DNA of 21,346 nucleotides from UBA2227 sp036677505 (lineage in GTDB: Bacteria; Bacillota_I; Bacilli_A; Erysipelotrichales; Erysipelotrichaceae): assembly GCA_036677505.1 (NCBI GenBank), contig JAVBWK010000037.1, forward strand, positions 1 to 21,346, given 5' to 3'. Every line of letters begins with the position of its first letter. The first letter of the stretch is position 1. The notes beneath the pieces were generated by a model. That model had not been told where the DNA came from, ran no database searches, and was given only the letters and a program-made list of their open reading frames with translations. Positions 20,264 to 21,346 of this stretch are shown one piece after another. The translations under genes were made by a program, and so were the position numbers.

Positions 20264-21211
20264 ATGAGCAATTTTATTAAAATCGTTCCGGTCTTTCGAG
20301 AAAAACCGTGGGGTGGTACCCGACTTAAATCTCAGTTTGGATTTGATATTCCTTCGGATCAGACGGGGGAATGTTGGGCAGTGGCTGCTCATGCGGCGGG
20401 TGACTGCCTGATTGAAGATGATGAATTTGGCGGATACAGTTTATCCGAACTTTATGCAAAGCGTCGAGACTTATTTGGCCAGTGTCCGAAGGAGGAGTTT
20501 CCTCTTTTAGTTAAAATCATTGATGCCAATCGTGATTTGAGCATTCAGGTCCATCCCAATGATGATTATGCGAAAGCTATGGGATTACCTAATGGTAAGG
20601 CGGAAGCCTGGTGTATTCTTGATTGTGAGCCTGGGGCTGAAATCATTGTCGGACATAAATGTCAGAATCAAGAAGAACTTGAGTATGCGCTTAATCATCC
20701 GGCTCAGGCGGATTGGCTCAGGCGGTTTCCGATTCGTCCCGGACAGTTTTACTGGCTACCCGGAGGGACCGTACATGGAATCGGAGCTCATACACTGGTA
20801 TATGAAGTCGAGCAGAATTCTGATGTTTCATTTCGGATATATGACTATGATCGCGCGGACAGTCAAGGGGTCAAACGTCCGCTACACTTAGACAGAGCCA
20901 GGGATGTGATCAAAGTTCCGGATTTCCGCAGAGAGGCAATCCCGCAAAGGATCATTACCAATACGATGAAACATACGGTTCACATTCGTAAATCACATTT
21001 TATCGTAGAGCGTTGGGAAATCGATGTTACGACCGTCATGCCTCAGAATCAATCATTTATGATCGTCGGCTGTCTTACGGATGGAATAATCAATGATCGG
21101 CCGGTTAAAGCCGGTGATCATTTCATTGCTTTGAGCAATTGCAAAGAAATCAGACTCGAAGCAGGAATGACCTGTTTAGTTACTTACATACCGGAAAGCG
21201 GAAAAGCATAA
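20264..21211 (+). CDS. manA: Mannose-6-phosphate isomerase, class I
   Basis: The 315-aa product is a zinc enzyme of the cupin fold that interconverts mannose 6-phosphate and fructose 6-phosphate. It feeds mannose into glycolysis or supplies precursors for GDP-mannose. Family motifs are EKPWGGTRL near the N-terminus, SIQVHPNDDYA (about 90-100, zinc-binding Gln and His), KAEAWCIL (zinc-binding Glu) and GGTVHGIGAHTLVYEVEQNSD (about 168-188, zinc-binding His). Length equals that of the short Bacillus-type enzymes. The ATG follows AGGAGAG. AT-rich -10-like boxes (TAAAAT, TATACT) lie at 20238-20248 without a clear -35. No mannose transport gene is adjacent within the window. It is followed by two hairpins. 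Confidence 0.94.
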   Translation: MSNFIKIVPVFREKPWGGTRLKSQFGFDIPSDQTGECWAVAAHAAGDCLIEDDEFGGYSLSELYAKRRDLFGQCPKEEFPLLVKIIDANRDLSIQVHPNDDYAKAMGLPNGKAEAWCILDCEPGAEIIVGHKCQNQEELEYALNHPAQADWLRRFPIRPGQFYWLPGGTVHGIGAHTLVYEVEQNSDVSFRIYDYDRADSQGVKRPLHLDRARDVIKVPDFRREAIPQRIITNTMKHTVHIRKSHFIVERWEIDVTTVMPQNQSFMIVGCLTDGIINDRPVKAGDHFIALSNCKEIRLEAGMTCLVTYIPESGKA

Positions 21212-21213
21212 AA

Positions 21214-21237
21214 AAAGATGGTCGTCTGACCATCTTT
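21214..21237. terminator. Hairpin just after manA, T tract on the minus side
   Basis: AAAGATGGTC (21214-21223) and GACCATCTTT (21228-21237) form a perfect 10-bp stem with loop GTCT. On the plus strand only the stem's own TTT follows. On the minus strand six T follow, so it would work better for transcripts entering from the right. GTCTGA/TCAGAC (21224-21242) is an alternative pairing. Confidence 0.5.
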
Positions 21238-21253
21238 CAGACTGTAGACAAAT

Positions 21254-21297
21254 ACGGGGTTAAAAATTCATATGAATTTCTAACTCCGTTTTTCTTT
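21254..21297 (+). terminator. Second, stronger terminator downstream of manA
   Basis: ACGGGGTTAAAAATTC (21254-21269) pairs with GAATTTCTAACTCCGT (21274-21289), with one G-U pair and one A-C mismatch around loop ATAT. A TTTTTCTTT tail follows. The last 50 bases of the window show no gene that can be supported. Confidence 0.75.
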
Positions 21298-21346
21298 GGG
21301 AAAACAAGCGGCAGAGGTGATGAAACAGAGATGAGATCGAAGAGTT

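Noticed and set aside
1..21346. CRISPR array, tRNA or rRNA genes
   Set aside because: No short regularly spaced repeats, no tRNA T-arm pattern and no rRNA-like blocks were seen by eye on either strand.
21298..21346. Start of a further gene at the right edge
   Set aside because: ATG codons near 21320 and 21333 either stop at once or leave too few codons before the window ends to support a call.

Overview
The window looks like a chromosomal segment of a low-to-moderate GC Bacillota (Firmicutes) bacterium. Pointers are strong AGGAGG-type ribosome binding sites, sigma-A-like promoters, many short U-tailed hairpins, a CIRCE-controlled small heat-shock gene, a GlpP-type antiterminator protein and a CatE-like dioxygenase. 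A complete mutS-mutL-mutE-mal cluster for glutamate fermentation through 3-methylaspartate suggests an anaerobic amino-acid fermenter. I would guess a clostridial or Erysipelotrichia-type lineage, but the window does not settle this.

Layout. The left edge (1-114) is one end of an IS3-family-like element running out of the window. Next is a regulatory stretch (115-685): a short transcription unit with near-consensus promoter and its own terminator, two inverted repeats and a possible 18-aa peptide ORF. Then comes a 961-aa secreted repeat protein whose middle two 112-aa repeats are GC-rich and near-identical (686-3571). A ferritin gene (3689-4177) converges on a CatE-like gene (4198-5058) that has a TTAC-N5-GTAA operator at its predicted transcription start. 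A CDF metal exporter (5182-6066) converges on the glutamate mutase/methylaspartate ammonia-lyase operon (10582 down to 6063, minus strand). A MurB gene (10864-11742) is divergent from it.

The strongest candidate for something new is the tight plus-strand run from 11855 to 16743: gnd, zwf, a lone NuoE-like [2Fe-2S] protein, an HAD phosphatase and an N-terminal HEPN-like/CBS-pair fusion. The genes overlap or nearly touch, so they are probably one operon. The first two make NADPH by the oxidative pentose phosphate route. The NuoE-like protein could link that to electron transfer. The HEPN-CBS protein carries an R-x4-H motif typical of HEPN RNases joined to a nucleotide-sensing module. The joint function is inference.

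The right part holds an orphan glpP, hsp20 with two CIRCE elements, two tiny membrane-protein ORFs, a stretch with possible gene remnants and a terminator, a short SWIM-domain protein, mntP (minus strand) and manA. Nearly every transcription unit ends in a clear intrinsic terminator, often with the stop codon inside the hairpin.
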